Positions 1-6,026 of a stretch of 21,682 nucleotides of DNA are shown here, piece after piece. The stretch comes from an uncultured Collinsella sp. GTDB taxonomy: Bacteria > Actinomycetota > Coriobacteriia > Coriobacteriales > Coriobacteriaceae. The translations under genes and the position numbers were made by a program. The stretch spans positions 1-21,682 of the forward strand of contig URYW01000024.1 in assembly GCA_900552145.1 (NCBI GenBank), in the 5' to 3' direction. Position 1 is the first letter of the stretch. The number at the start of each line of letters is the position of its first letter. A model generated the notes under the pieces. That model had not been told where the DNA came from. It did no database searches and saw only the letters and a program-made list of their open reading frames with translations.

Positions 1-342
1 ACGCACAAGACTGAACAGGGCGAAGATGCCGCCTTCGTTATGGTTGTCGGCCTTCATGGCGATTACAACGTACTTGACCGTGGTCACGAGTGTCATGGTC
101 CAGATGACGAGCGAGAGCGCGCCCAGGATCATGTCCTCGCTGACGGTGCCGATGCCGCCGTTGTTGGCGACGATTGATTTCATGGTATACATGGGGCTCG
201 TGCCGATGTCGCCGTATACGACGCCGAGCGTTACGAGTAGCATGCCAGCAGAGAGGTGAATGGCTCCATGTCCGCCTTGACTACGCTGGTCTTGGAGGCT
301 TGCCTCCAGCTTGTTGTGTGCCACGTGGACTCCCTTGGACAT
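1..342 (-). CDS. kup: Kup-family potassium uptake protein, N-terminal part only
   Basis: This is the first 114 codons of a K+ (probably K+/H+ symport) transporter of the inner membrane; the rest lies beyond the left edge. The translation contains the Kup signature GVVYGDIGTSPMYT near residues 43-56, at the start of the first membrane segment. A hydrophobic second segment (about residues 75-95) follows, then KADNHNEGGIFALFSLVR, which also matches the family. About 35 polar residues precede the first segment, as is usual for Kup. The chosen ATG (complement of 340-342) follows a purine-rich stretch and is the first ATG ahead of the conserved core. The gene runs away from the exporter gene on its right, with about 139 bp between them. 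That gap has an AT-rich stretch near 381-392 that could hold a -10 box, but no convincing -35. Family call is firm; symbol assigned on family only. Confidence 0.9.
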   Translation of the reverse strand, partial: MSKGVHVAHNKLEASLQDQRSQGGHGAIHLSAGMLLVTLGVVYGDIGTSPMYTMKSIVANNGGIGTVSEDMILGALSLVIWTMTLVTTVKYVVIAMKADNHNEGGIFALFSLVR

Positions 343-423
343 CTGGCCTCTGCCACGAGCAGCAGACCTTTATGCCATCTTTATACATATAAGAGCAGTT
401 TGGCACATCGGGGTGTTTTAGAC

Positions 424-447
424 AATAATCCCCATCTGGGGATTATT
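424..447. repeat. Perfect 10-bp inverted repeat between kup and the EamA gene
   Basis: Arms AATAATCCCC and GGGGATTATT enclose the 4-nt loop ATCT. It lies 34 nt beyond the stop codon of the EamA exporter gene and about 80 bp upstream of kup. Neither side carries a run of T, so it is a poor intrinsic terminator. It could equally be an operator for kup. The sequence does not decide. Confidence 0.5.
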
Positions 448-481
448 CATGTACGCAGGTAGTATTTCAGAGCAGGGGCTA

Positions 482-1393
482 TTAAGCACGTGCTGTCTGG
501 GCGATGCCAGCCTTGGTGTTTGCGCGTTTGCCGGCGAGTTCGCAAAAAATCGCGCCGCCGATGATAAACGCGGCGCCCATCAGGCGGACCGGTGTTATGG
601 TTTCGCCCAAAAGGACGGCCGAGAACACGACGGCCGAAAGCGGCTCAAGGTAGCCGACGACGGCGACGGTCTGCACGGGCAGTTTGGCGACGGCGCTAAA
701 GTAGAGCAGGCAACCGAGTCCGGTGTTGACAATGCCGAGCATGGCAACGGCGCGCCAATCGATGCCAGCGGCAATGCTGGGGGAGAGGAACGAGGGAGCG
801 CCCTGCGTGAGGAGCGTAAGGACCAGCGCGGTCAAAAAGGCGGCGCTCACCTGGAGCGCGGAGTTCTCGAGACCCTCGATGTGCGGCGCACCCTTGCTGG
901 CGATGACCATCAGCGCATAGCAAAATGCCGAGGCGATGCCGCAGACGATGCCCGCAATGGGCATGTTGCCGCCTAAACCTTGCGCTGCAATGAGAAAAGC
1001 GCCGCAGGCGACGGCGATAAACCCGGCGATTTTGCCACCGGTCAGCTTTTCGCCAAAGATGAGCGGGGAGAGCGCCATGACAATGATAGGGCCGCAGTAG
1101 TACAGCAGCGAGGATATGCCGACGCCGATCGTCTGGTAGGCGCGGAACAGAAAAATCCAGCTGGCGCCCAGCGCGGCTCCCGAAAGGAGGAGGGCTGCGG
1201 CTTCGCGGGGGCGAGATGGCGCCTGCAACTTATGGCGTTGGGTGATGGCGAGGACGGTGACAAGCGAGAGGGCGCCCAAAAACGTGCGCAGGAGCACGAT
1301 ATCGGAGCTCGGCAGCGCGATGGCAGCGGCGATGATGCCGTTGGAGCCAAACAACAGCAATGCTGCTAAGTATGTAAACAGTCCGTTGTTCAT
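482..1393 (-). CDS. EamA/DMT-superfamily transporter (RhaT-like exporter)
   Basis: A 303-residue integral membrane protein of the drug/metabolite transporter superfamily. The length and the pattern of about ten hydrophobic segments in two repeated five-helix halves fit the EamA family. Each half ends in a family-like stretch: SLLYYCGPIIVMALSPLIFGE in the first half and GYLEPLSAVVFSAVLLGE in the second. These proteins usually export amino acids or other small metabolites across the cytoplasmic membrane; the substrate cannot be read from sequence. The ATG at 1393 follows an AGAGGGG ribosome site about 10 nt upstream. The gene is divergent from a LysR-type regulator, and the 118-bp gap holds a T-N11-A dyad, so this is probably the target of that regulator. 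The C-terminus is polar and short (GKRANTKAGIAQTARA). Confidence 0.9.
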   Translation of the reverse strand: MNNGLFTYLAALLLFGSNGIIAAAIALPSSDIVLLRTFLGALSLVTVLAITQRHKLQAPSRPREAAALLLSGAALGASWIFLFRAYQTIGVGISSLLYYCGPIIVMALSPLIFGEKLTGGKIAGFIAVACGAFLIAAQGLGGNMPIAGIVCGIASAFCYALMVIASKGAPHIEGLENSALQVSAAFLTALVLTLLTQGAPSFLSPSIAAGIDWRAVAMLGIVNTGLGCLLYFSAVAKLPVQTVAVVGYLEPLSAVVFSAVLLGETITPVRLMGAAFIIGGAIFCELAGKRANTKAGIAQTARA

Positions 1394-1422
1394 GCGCTGA
1401 CATCCCCTCTATATCCGAGCAT

Positions 1423-1466
1423 GTTCACTATGGGTGAACTGGCTTTAGAAGAAAAGCGAATATAAT
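1423..1466. promoter_or_regulatory. LysR-type operator and lysR promoter
   Basis: A perfect dyad GTTCAC-TATGG-GTGAAC at 1423-1439 contains the T-N11-A pattern (T1425, A1437) typical of LysR-type regulator sites. A consensus TATAAT lies at 1461-1466, correctly placed for transcription of the regulator gene. The dyad occupies the place where its -35 box would be, as expected for negative autoregulation. The site is also 30 bp upstream of the divergent exporter start. Dyad and -10 box are seen directly; function is inferred. Confidence 0.65.
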
Positions 1467-1511
1467 GCATGGCAAACATGACAAAAACTCATGCAAAGGT
1501 GGGGGCGTGCC

Positions 1512-2369
1512 GTGGAGACCAATATCCAAAAGATGCAAGTGCTGCTCGAGACGGTGCGTGCCGGCAGCTTTACGCGTGCTGCAGAGCGGTTGAGCTATTC
1601 GCAGTCGGGCGTGAGCCGCATGGTGGGCGACCTTGAGGCAGACTGGGGTTTTAAGGTGCTTGATCGCAGCCGCGAGGGCGTGGTGCTTTCTGCCGACGGG
1701 CGGCAGGTCATGCCGGCAGTCGAGGCGTTATGCGAAGAGTTTGGCCGCCTGCAGCGACGTGTGGACGAGATGCGAGGGCTCATGCGTGGCAAGATCTGTA
1801 TCGGTACGTTTTCGAGTGTGGCGACCCATGTACTGCCACCGGTGATCGCGCGGTTTCGCGCCGATCACCCGGATGTCGATTACGAGCTGCTGATGGGTGA
1901 TTACTCCGAGATTGAGCAATGGGTGGCGGAAGGCCGCTGCGACCTGGGCTTTATTCCGCGCGAGCCACGCGGCGCCGGCATGGCGTCGCGACCGTTGGTG
2001 CAAGACGAGCTGATGGCCGTGGTGCCAGCGGACTCCTCGCTTGCCACCGCGGAGGTCGTTTCCCTTGCCGATTTGGCCAACGAGCAGTTTATCCTGCTGG
2101 AACGCGGTAGCGACGACGAGATTACGCCGCTGTTTCGCCGCGCGGGCCTGGCGGTGCGCTCTAAGCTGTCGACTTGGGATGACTATGCGATTATGGCTAT
2201 GGTCGAGGACGGCCTGGGCGTTAGCATTCTTCCCGCGCTCATCTTGCGTCGCTGTCAGTTCGATGTTGCCGTGCGTCCGCTCGAGGGACATCCTCATCGG
2301 AAGATCAATGCGATATATCGAACGGCCGATGTTTCGCTTGCCGCCGCCCGTTTCCTCGAATACCTCTAA
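1512..2369 (+). CDS. LysR-family transcriptional regulator
   Basis: A 285-residue LysR-type regulator. An N-terminal winged helix-turn-helix covers about residues 5-65, with the characteristic run GSFTRAAERLSYSQSGVSRM. A helical linker and a LysR substrate-binding domain (about 90-285) follow, the latter beginning KICIGTFSSVATHVLPPVIARF. The start is taken as GTG at 1512 because AAGGTGG at 1496-1502 sits 9 nt upstream. An in-frame ATG at 1491 would add seven residues but overlaps that ribosome site and has none of its own. The regulator is divergent from an EamA exporter and shares the 1423-1439 operator with it. It probably controls both genes in response to the exported compound. The effector is unknown. 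Length is slightly under the usual 295-310 but complete. Confidence 0.9.
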   Translation: METNIQKMQVLLETVRAGSFTRAAERLSYSQSGVSRMVGDLEADWGFKVLDRSREGVVLSADGRQVMPAVEALCEEFGRLQRRVDEMRGLMRGKICIGTFSSVATHVLPPVIARFRADHPDVDYELLMGDYSEIEQWVAEGRCDLGFIPREPRGAGMASRPLVQDELMAVVPADSSLATAEVVSLADLANEQFILLERGSDDEITPLFRRAGLAVRSKLSTWDDYAIMAMVEDGLGVSILPALILRRCQFDVAVRPLEGHPHRKINAIYRTADVSLAAARFLEYL

Positions 2370-2383
2370 ACGTGTGCGCGTCA

Positions 2384-2400
2384 TTGCCCACTTTGGGCAA
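2384..2400 (+). terminator. Short hairpin after lysR, weak terminator candidate
   Basis: TTGCCCA-CTT-TGGGCAA is a perfect 7-bp stem with a 3-nt loop, 14 nt after the LysR stop codon. It is followed by ATCTCAG rather than a T tract, so termination would be weak or Rho-assisted. Confidence 0.3.
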
Positions 2401-2430
2401 ATCTCAGAGTCCGGTGCATTTTCTTATGAA

Positions 2431-2510
2431 ATTGAACTTTCGAATGAGGTGCCGCGTTATACTGCTGCCTAAATTGAACCTTGGTTCAATTCGTATTCTA
2501 TAAATTGAAC
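2431..2510 (+). promoter_or_regulatory. Phased ATTGAAC operator cluster upstream of the XRE-aminotransferase gene
   Basis: The heptamer ATTGAAC occurs three times in the same direction, at 2431-2437, 2473-2479 and 2504-2510. A fourth, inverted copy completes a perfect palindrome, ATTGAACC-TT-GGTTCAAT, at 2473-2490. The copies start 42 and 31 bp apart, close to four and three DNA turns, so they lie on one face of the helix. The cluster ends 21 bp before the gene whose N-terminus is an XRE helix-turn-helix, so autoregulation is the natural reading. TATACT (2458-2463) and TATAAA (2499-2504) are possible -10 boxes inside the cluster. Repeats are seen directly; the binding protein is inferred. Confidence 0.6.
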
Positions 2511-2531
2511 TTTGCCAGCAAGGAGGTTCTA

Positions 2532-4052
2532 GTGGCCCAAGAGACGTTTAGCGATCGCCTGCGACAGACTATGTCCGATCGCGACGTTCGCCAGTCGGAC
2601 GTGATCCGCGCATCGGAGATGCTCGGCAAAAAACTCGGCAAGAGTCAGATGAGCCAATATGTGAGCGGCAAGACGACCCCGCGGCGCGATGTGGCTGAGC
2701 TGCTCGCCCGTATTTTGGAGGTCGATGTTACCTGGCTGCTTGCCGGCGACGCCGATCAAGGCGAGGCATCATCACCCCGCAACGATTCCAAGCCCGAACC
2801 CCATCCCTCAGCTCAAATTGCAAGGAGCACCACCATGCGTACTTTTTCTAAGTCCACCAAGCTCGATAACGTCCTGTATGACGTGCGCGGTCCCGTCGTC
2901 GACGAGGCCGCCCGTATGGAGGACGAGGGCGAGCGCATCCTCAAGCTCAATATCGGTAACCCGGCGCCCTTCGGTTTCCGCACGCCCGATGAGGTCATCA
3001 AGGACATGCGCCAGCAGCTGCCCGACTGCGAAGGCTATTCCAACTCGCGTGGCCTGTTCTCCGCGCTCAAGGCGATAATGCAGTATTCGCAGATCTAGTG
3101 CTTGCCCATCGTTCAGTTGGAGCATATCTACACGGGCAACGGCGTGTCCGAGCTCATTCAGCTTTCGATGAACGCGCTGCTCGACAATGGCGACGAGATT
3201 CTGATCCCCAGCCCCGACTATCCGCTCTGGACGGCGTGCGCAACCCTTGCCGGCGGTCATCCCGTACACTATCTGTGCGATGAGCAGGCGGATTGGTATC
3301 CCGACCTGGAGGATATGGAGTCCAAGATCACGAGCGCGACCAAGGCCCTCGTCATCATCAACCCCAACAACCCCACGGGTTCCGTCTATCCGCGCGAGGT
3401 GCTCGAGGGCATCGTCGAGGTTGCACGCAGGCATCAGCTGATGATCTTTGCCGATGAGATCCACGACCGCCTGTGCATGGACGGCTACGAGCACGTCTCG
3501 ATTGCCTCGCTCGCCCCCGACCTGCCCTGCGTCACCTTTAGTGGCCTTTCCAAGTCGCACATGATTGCGGGCTATCGTATTGGCTGGATGGTGCTTTCGG
3601 GCAACCAGCGCTGCATGAGCGACTTCATCATGGGTATCAACATGCTCTCCAACATGCGCCTGTGCTCCAACGTGCCGGCTCAGTCGATCGTTCAGACGGC
3701 ACTCGGTGGTCATCAGTCCGTTAACGACTACATCCGTCCCGGCGGCCGTGTCTACGAGCAGCGCAACTTTGTGTATGAGGCGCTCAACAAGATTGACGGC
3801 ATCTCGGTGGTAACGCCAACCTAAGCATTCTACATCTTCCCCAAGATGGATGTGAAGAAGTTCAACATCACCGATGACGAGCAGTTCGCCCTCGACCTGC
3901 TGCACGAGAAGAAAATCCTGATCACGCGCGGCGGCGGCTTTAACTGGGCCGAGCCCGACCACTTCCGCATCGTGTACCTGCCGCGCATGGAAGTACTCAA
4001 AGAGTCCCTCGAAGACCTCGCCGACTTCTTTGACCATTACCGCCAATCGTAG
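2532..4052 (+). pseudogene. XRE helix-turn-helix fused to AlaA-like aminotransferase, with two in-frame stops
   Basis: Reading starts at GTG 2532, 5 nt after AAGGAGG. Residues 1-75 form an XRE-type DNA-binding domain (FSDRLRQ, KSQMSQYVSGKTTPRRDVAELL). After a polar linker comes a complete class I aminotransferase of the AlaA type (alanine/pyruvate, PLP-dependent, cytosolic), beginning MRTFSKSTKLDNVLYDVRGP at an ATG (2835) with its own Shine-Dalgarno. Family landmarks are GNGVSELI, PSPDYPLWTA, NPNNPTG, the PLP lysine in GLSKSH (3552-3554) and the carboxylate-binding Arg in HFRIVYLPR. TAG at 3096-3098 stands where relatives have a Lys before Gly, and TAA at 3822-3824 interrupts TPT-AFYIFPK. Frame is unchanged across both, so these are nonsense changes, not indels. 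The usual DEIYD motif reads DEIHD: His (3462-3464) replaces the Tyr that contacts PLP. From 2835 the length (405 codons) equals the normal family length. Decay is the simplest reading; sequencing error or readthrough are alternatives. Confidence 0.8.
2822..2837 (+). promoter_or_regulatory. Internal ribosome binding site and start for the unfused aminotransferase
   Basis: AAGGAG at 2822-2827 is followed 7 nt later by ATG (2835-2837), in the same frame as the upstream XRE domain. The ATG is exactly where free-standing AlaA proteins begin. It would allow an unfused enzyme to be made alongside the fused one. Confidence 0.6.
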
Positions 4053-4104
4053 GGGATTAGGTGCCTGCCGCCGCAAGAATCGAGGCGTCGCAGGATAGAC
4101 ATAC

Positions 4105-4250
4105 GACAGCGAGCGAGCCGCATTTGCGCCAAGGTGACGTGAAATGAGAGGGCGCTGACCTTCTGGTCGCGCCCTCGAAATTGAACGTCAGATAGGCGTG
4201 AATGCGGCTCGCGCAGCGTCAAGTGGTCCGCCGTTCGGTAGAACGGCGGA
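4105..4250 (-). ncRNA. Candidate structured RNA element, copy A (3' of def)
   Basis: Read on the minus strand, the element begins one base after the def stop codon. P1 is a perfect hairpin (4227-4250; 10-bp stem, end of stem and loop GTTC-TACC-GAAC). A 6-nt linker and the conserved GACGCTGCGCG follow. P2 (4105-4220) is a long stacked hairpin: outer stem of 12 bp (4113-4124 with 4201-4212), CGCC/GGCG, TGACGT/ACGTCA, a purine-pyrimidine internal loop, GAGGGCGC/GCGCCCTC, then the apical GACC-AGAA-GGTC with one bulged base. The element ends GCTCGCTGTC. Copy B at 5683-5830 has the same ends, loops and apical hairpin but different, still complementary stems. No T tract follows, so it is not a standard terminator. 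Structure is seen directly; that it acts as RNA is inferred from the covariation. Confidence 0.6.
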
Positions 4251-4251
4251 A

Positions 4252-4662
4252 CTAAATAACAATCCCGTTGCAATGATCGATTTCGTGCTGGATGATCTCG
4301 GCGGTGTAGCCCGAGAAGTTTTTGATGCGGTGGACAAAGTTCTCGTCCAAATACTCCACCTTAATGCGGCGATAGCGGGTACAGGGACGCTCGCCGGTCA
4401 GCGAGAGGCATCCTTCGCTCGTCTGATAGGCATTGACCTGCTCAAGAATTTGAGGGTTGTACATCAGGAGCGTCCTGTTGCCGTCCTTTACGCAGATGAT
4501 GCGTTTGCGCACGCCGATCATGTTGGCAGCGAGGCCCACGCACTCGCGCTCATGCTCGTGGAGCGTATCCATGAGGTCCTGCCCGGTCGCGGCATCGTCG
4601 GGTCCCGCGTCTTCGGAAGGTAGGCGCAAAAAGAACTCGGATTTCATGATGGGCTTAATCAT
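4252..4662 (-). CDS. def: Peptide deformylase family protein, variant motif I
   Basis: A 136-residue protein of the peptide deformylase family, which removes the formyl group from nascent proteins using a metal held by one Cys and two His. Motif II, EGCLS (Cys85), and motif III, QHEIDH (His126, Glu127, His130), are intact. Motif I reads GLAANMIG, with Met48 where classical enzymes have Gln, whose side chain helps bind the substrate. This GLAANMIG form is shared by the short second deformylase paralogues of Gram-positive bacteria, so it is a known subfamily, and full activity should not be assumed. The ATG follows AAGGAG by 6 nt. The gene is divergent from the RGG-protein gene at 4877, and structured element A begins one base past its stop. 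A second, housekeeping def probably lies elsewhere in the genome. Confidence 0.88.
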   Translation of the reverse strand: MIKPIMKSEFFLRLPSEDAGPDDAATGQDLMDTLHEHERECVGLAANMIGVRKRIICVKDGNRTLLMYNPQILEQVNAYQTSEGCLSLTGERPCTRYRRIKVEYLDENFVHRIKNFSGYTAEIIQHEIDHCNGIVI

Positions 4663-4707
4663 GGCGGGCTCCTTAAGGTGGATACGTTTGGTTCAGGCCA
4701 TGATACC

Positions 4708-4719
4708 GCGACATGTCGC
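4708..4719. promoter_or_regulatory. 12-bp perfect palindrome in the def / RGG-protein divergent region
   Basis: GCGACATGTCGC is fully palindromic and lies in the 214-bp gap between the divergent def-like gene (start 4662) and the RGG-protein gene (start 4877). A second small palindrome, TGTGCACA, follows at 4727-4734. A regulator site is plausible. No clear -35/-10 pair could be fixed in this gap. Confidence 0.35.
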
Positions 4720-4876
4720 ATTAATGTGTGCACATAGATTCTGCAGCTAGATTGGATGGCAACACCATAAACTAATGGACGTTTTGCCGAGAGGCATGAA
4801 TGTTTAAAGCGCAAAGAGTGCGCGACGGGCCCCGCGAATGGGGCGATGATGCCCGAGAGGGCCAAGAAGGAGTCTC

Positions 4877-5680
4877 ATGTCCGAGAACGAAGAGATCATG
4901 AACGAGACCGAGAACGAGACCATGGCTGCCGAGGTCGAGGCAGTCGAGACCGAGGAGACCAAAGCTGCCGAGGATGAGGCTGCTGACGAGGTTTCCGCCG
5001 AGGAGGAGGCCGAGGTTGTCGAGGCCGCCGTTGATTACGATGACGAAGAGCTGATGGACAAGATGCAGAAGGCCGCCCGCCTGCTGCGTAGCCGCCGCTT
5101 TGCTATTTCCAAGGAGGAGGAGGCCAAGGCCGAGCGTATGGCGAACATCGAGCGCGCCATCAAGCTCCTTGACCTCAAGCCCAAGATGGAGCAGAAGGAA
5201 ATGTCCGACCTGCTGGGCATGCGCCTTCGTGAGCTCGATGGTCTGATGGCCGAGGCCGAGGCTGCCGATCTGGTCGGCCGCATCGACGACGCCGAGGGCG
5301 ATATGCGCAAGATCGTCGTCTTCGCTGCCGAGGATGCCGCTGAGGGCCTGGTCGAGCTTGCCAACAAGAAGGAGAAGCTCCTGCCCGAGCTTTCTTACGA
5401 GGAGGCCACCGAGCTGATGGCCGCTCTCGATAAGGTCATCGCCCCGCTCGTCGCCATGGGCCTGGACGAGGACCGCGGTCCTCGCGGCGGCCGTGACGAT
5501 CGCGGTGGCCGTGGCGGCGACCGTGGCGGTCGCGGCGGCTTTGGCGGCAACCGTGGTGGCTATGGCGATCGCGGCGGCAACCGTGGCGGCTTCGGCGGCA
5601 ACCGTGGTAACGACCGCGGCGGTCGCGGTGGCGATCGTGGCGGCCGCAACGGCGGCGGTTTCCGCGGCAACCGTTTTTAG
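4877..5680 (+). CDS. Acidic / winged-helix-like protein with C-terminal RGG tail
   Basis: A 267-residue protein in three parts. Residues 1-58 are strongly acidic and low in complexity (Glu/Ala/Asp/Val). Residues about 60-195 are a predicted all-helical plus wing region; RAIKLLDLKPKMEQKEMSDLL and LRELDGLMAEAEAADLVGRI look like a MarR-type winged helix-turn-helix. Residues 199-267 are almost only Gly, Arg, Asn, Asp and aromatic residues, with eleven RGG triplets and FGGNRGG repeats. RGG boxes bind RNA and support condensates in eukaryotes and in some bacterial RNA helicases, but here there is no helicase or RRM. The ATG at 4877 follows AAGGAG by 4 nt. Structured element B begins two bases after the stop. 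Function is unknown; nucleic-acid binding is a reasonable inference, with the acidic head perhaps balancing the basic tail. Confidence 0.8.
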   Translation: MSENEEIMNETENETMAAEVEAVETEETKAAEDEAADEVSAEEEAEVVEAAVDYDDEELMDKMQKAARLLRSRRFAISKEEEAKAERMANIERAIKLLDLKPKMEQKEMSDLLGMRLRELDGLMAEAEAADLVGRIDDAEGDMRKIVVFAAEDAAEGLVELANKKEKLLPELSYEEATELMAALDKVIAPLVAMGLDEDRGPRGGRDDRGGRGGDRGGRGGFGGNRGGYGDRGGNRGGFGGNRGNDRGGRGGDRGGRNGGGFRGNRF

Positions 5681-5682
5681 GG

Positions 5683-5830
5683 GTTACGCGGTTCTACGAA
5701 CCGCGTAACTAGTTGACGCTGCGCGCCCACCAGAGCGACAACTTGTCATTCAAAGAGGACGGCATGACCAGAAGGTCTATGCCGTCCTCTTTTCATGCCA
5801 ATTTGTTCGCTCTGGTGGGCGCTCGCTGTC
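5683..5830 (+). ncRNA. Candidate structured RNA element, copy B (3' of RGG-protein gene)
   Basis: This starts two bases after the stop of the RGG-protein gene, on the same strand as that gene. P1 (5683-5709) is a perfect 12-bp hairpin closed by GTTC-TAC-GAAC. A 5-nt linker and GACGCTGCGCG follow. P2 (5715-5830) has a 15-bp outer stem (5723-5737 with 5808-5822), a TTG-CAT/ATG-CAA middle stem with one mismatch, an internal loop TCAA/TTTC, a 12-bp inner stem (5754-5765 with 5779-5790), the apical GACC-AGAA-GGTC (5766-5777) and one bulged T. It ends GCTCGCTGTC. P2 is 116 nt long in both copies. A short T run follows the inner stem, but it lies inside the outer stem. See copy A for the comparison. 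Confidence 0.6.
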
Positions 5831-5877
5831 GGTGTCAAAACATCGGCATTGCCATGATCCAGACCTGCAAAAAGATA

Positions 5878-5929
5878 GTCGTTGGGGACGTTCTTGTTTG
5901 ACTAGTCGTTTAAGAGCGTCCCCAACGAC
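5878..5929. repeat. Long hairpin C
   Basis: Arms GTCGTTGGGGACG (5878-5890) and CGTCCCCAACGAC (5917-5929) pair perfectly. They extend through a G-T pair and TCTT/AAGA, giving about 18 bp around a 16-nt loop. It lies in the 316-bp stretch without genes between element B and pdxT. No T tract follows on either strand. It resembles dispersed REP-type palindromes, though only one copy is seen here. Confidence 0.55.
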
Positions 5930-5937
5930 CACATAGC

Positions 5938-6005
5938 ATGAGAGTGGATAATCTCCCGGTTTGAGCCTGCATCCAAGTTCAAAGTGGGAGATTATCCACT
6001 CTCAT
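5938..6005. repeat. Long hairpin D with perfect 20-bp arms
   Basis: Positions 5938-5957 and 5986-6005 are perfect inverted copies (20 bp, core GTGGATAATCTCCC). The 28-nt loop has an inner TTTGA/TCAAA pairing. It lies 21 bp beyond the pdxT stop on the minus strand and could end that transcript. It lacks a T run, so a repeat element or Rho-linked 3' structure is equally possible. Confidence 0.6.
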
Positions 6006-6026
6006 TTCGTTTGATGATTTCGATGC

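Noticed and set aside
3096..3098. TAG in the aminotransferase read as pyrrolysine or other recoding
   Set aside because: A second, different stop (TAA at 3822) lies in the same gene, no pyrrolysine machinery or recoding hairpin is visible, and the family has a Lys here; nonsense mutation or error is simpler.
2808..4076. 422-codon minus-strand frame opposite the aminotransferase
   Set aside because: Antisense shadow; the plus strand carries all aminotransferase motifs despite the two stops.
4105..4250. Element A as an ordinary intrinsic terminator
   Set aside because: No T run follows either hairpin, and the multi-stem form with loops shared with copy B exceeds what termination needs; a termination role is not excluded.
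5713..5901. 62-codon plus-strand reading frame through element B
   Set aside because: It lies inside the long hairpins, has no ribosome site and starts in conserved structural sequence; not a gene.
5683..6005. CRISPR-like repeat cluster
   Set aside because: The hairpins are unrelated to each other in sequence and there are no regular spacers or cas genes.
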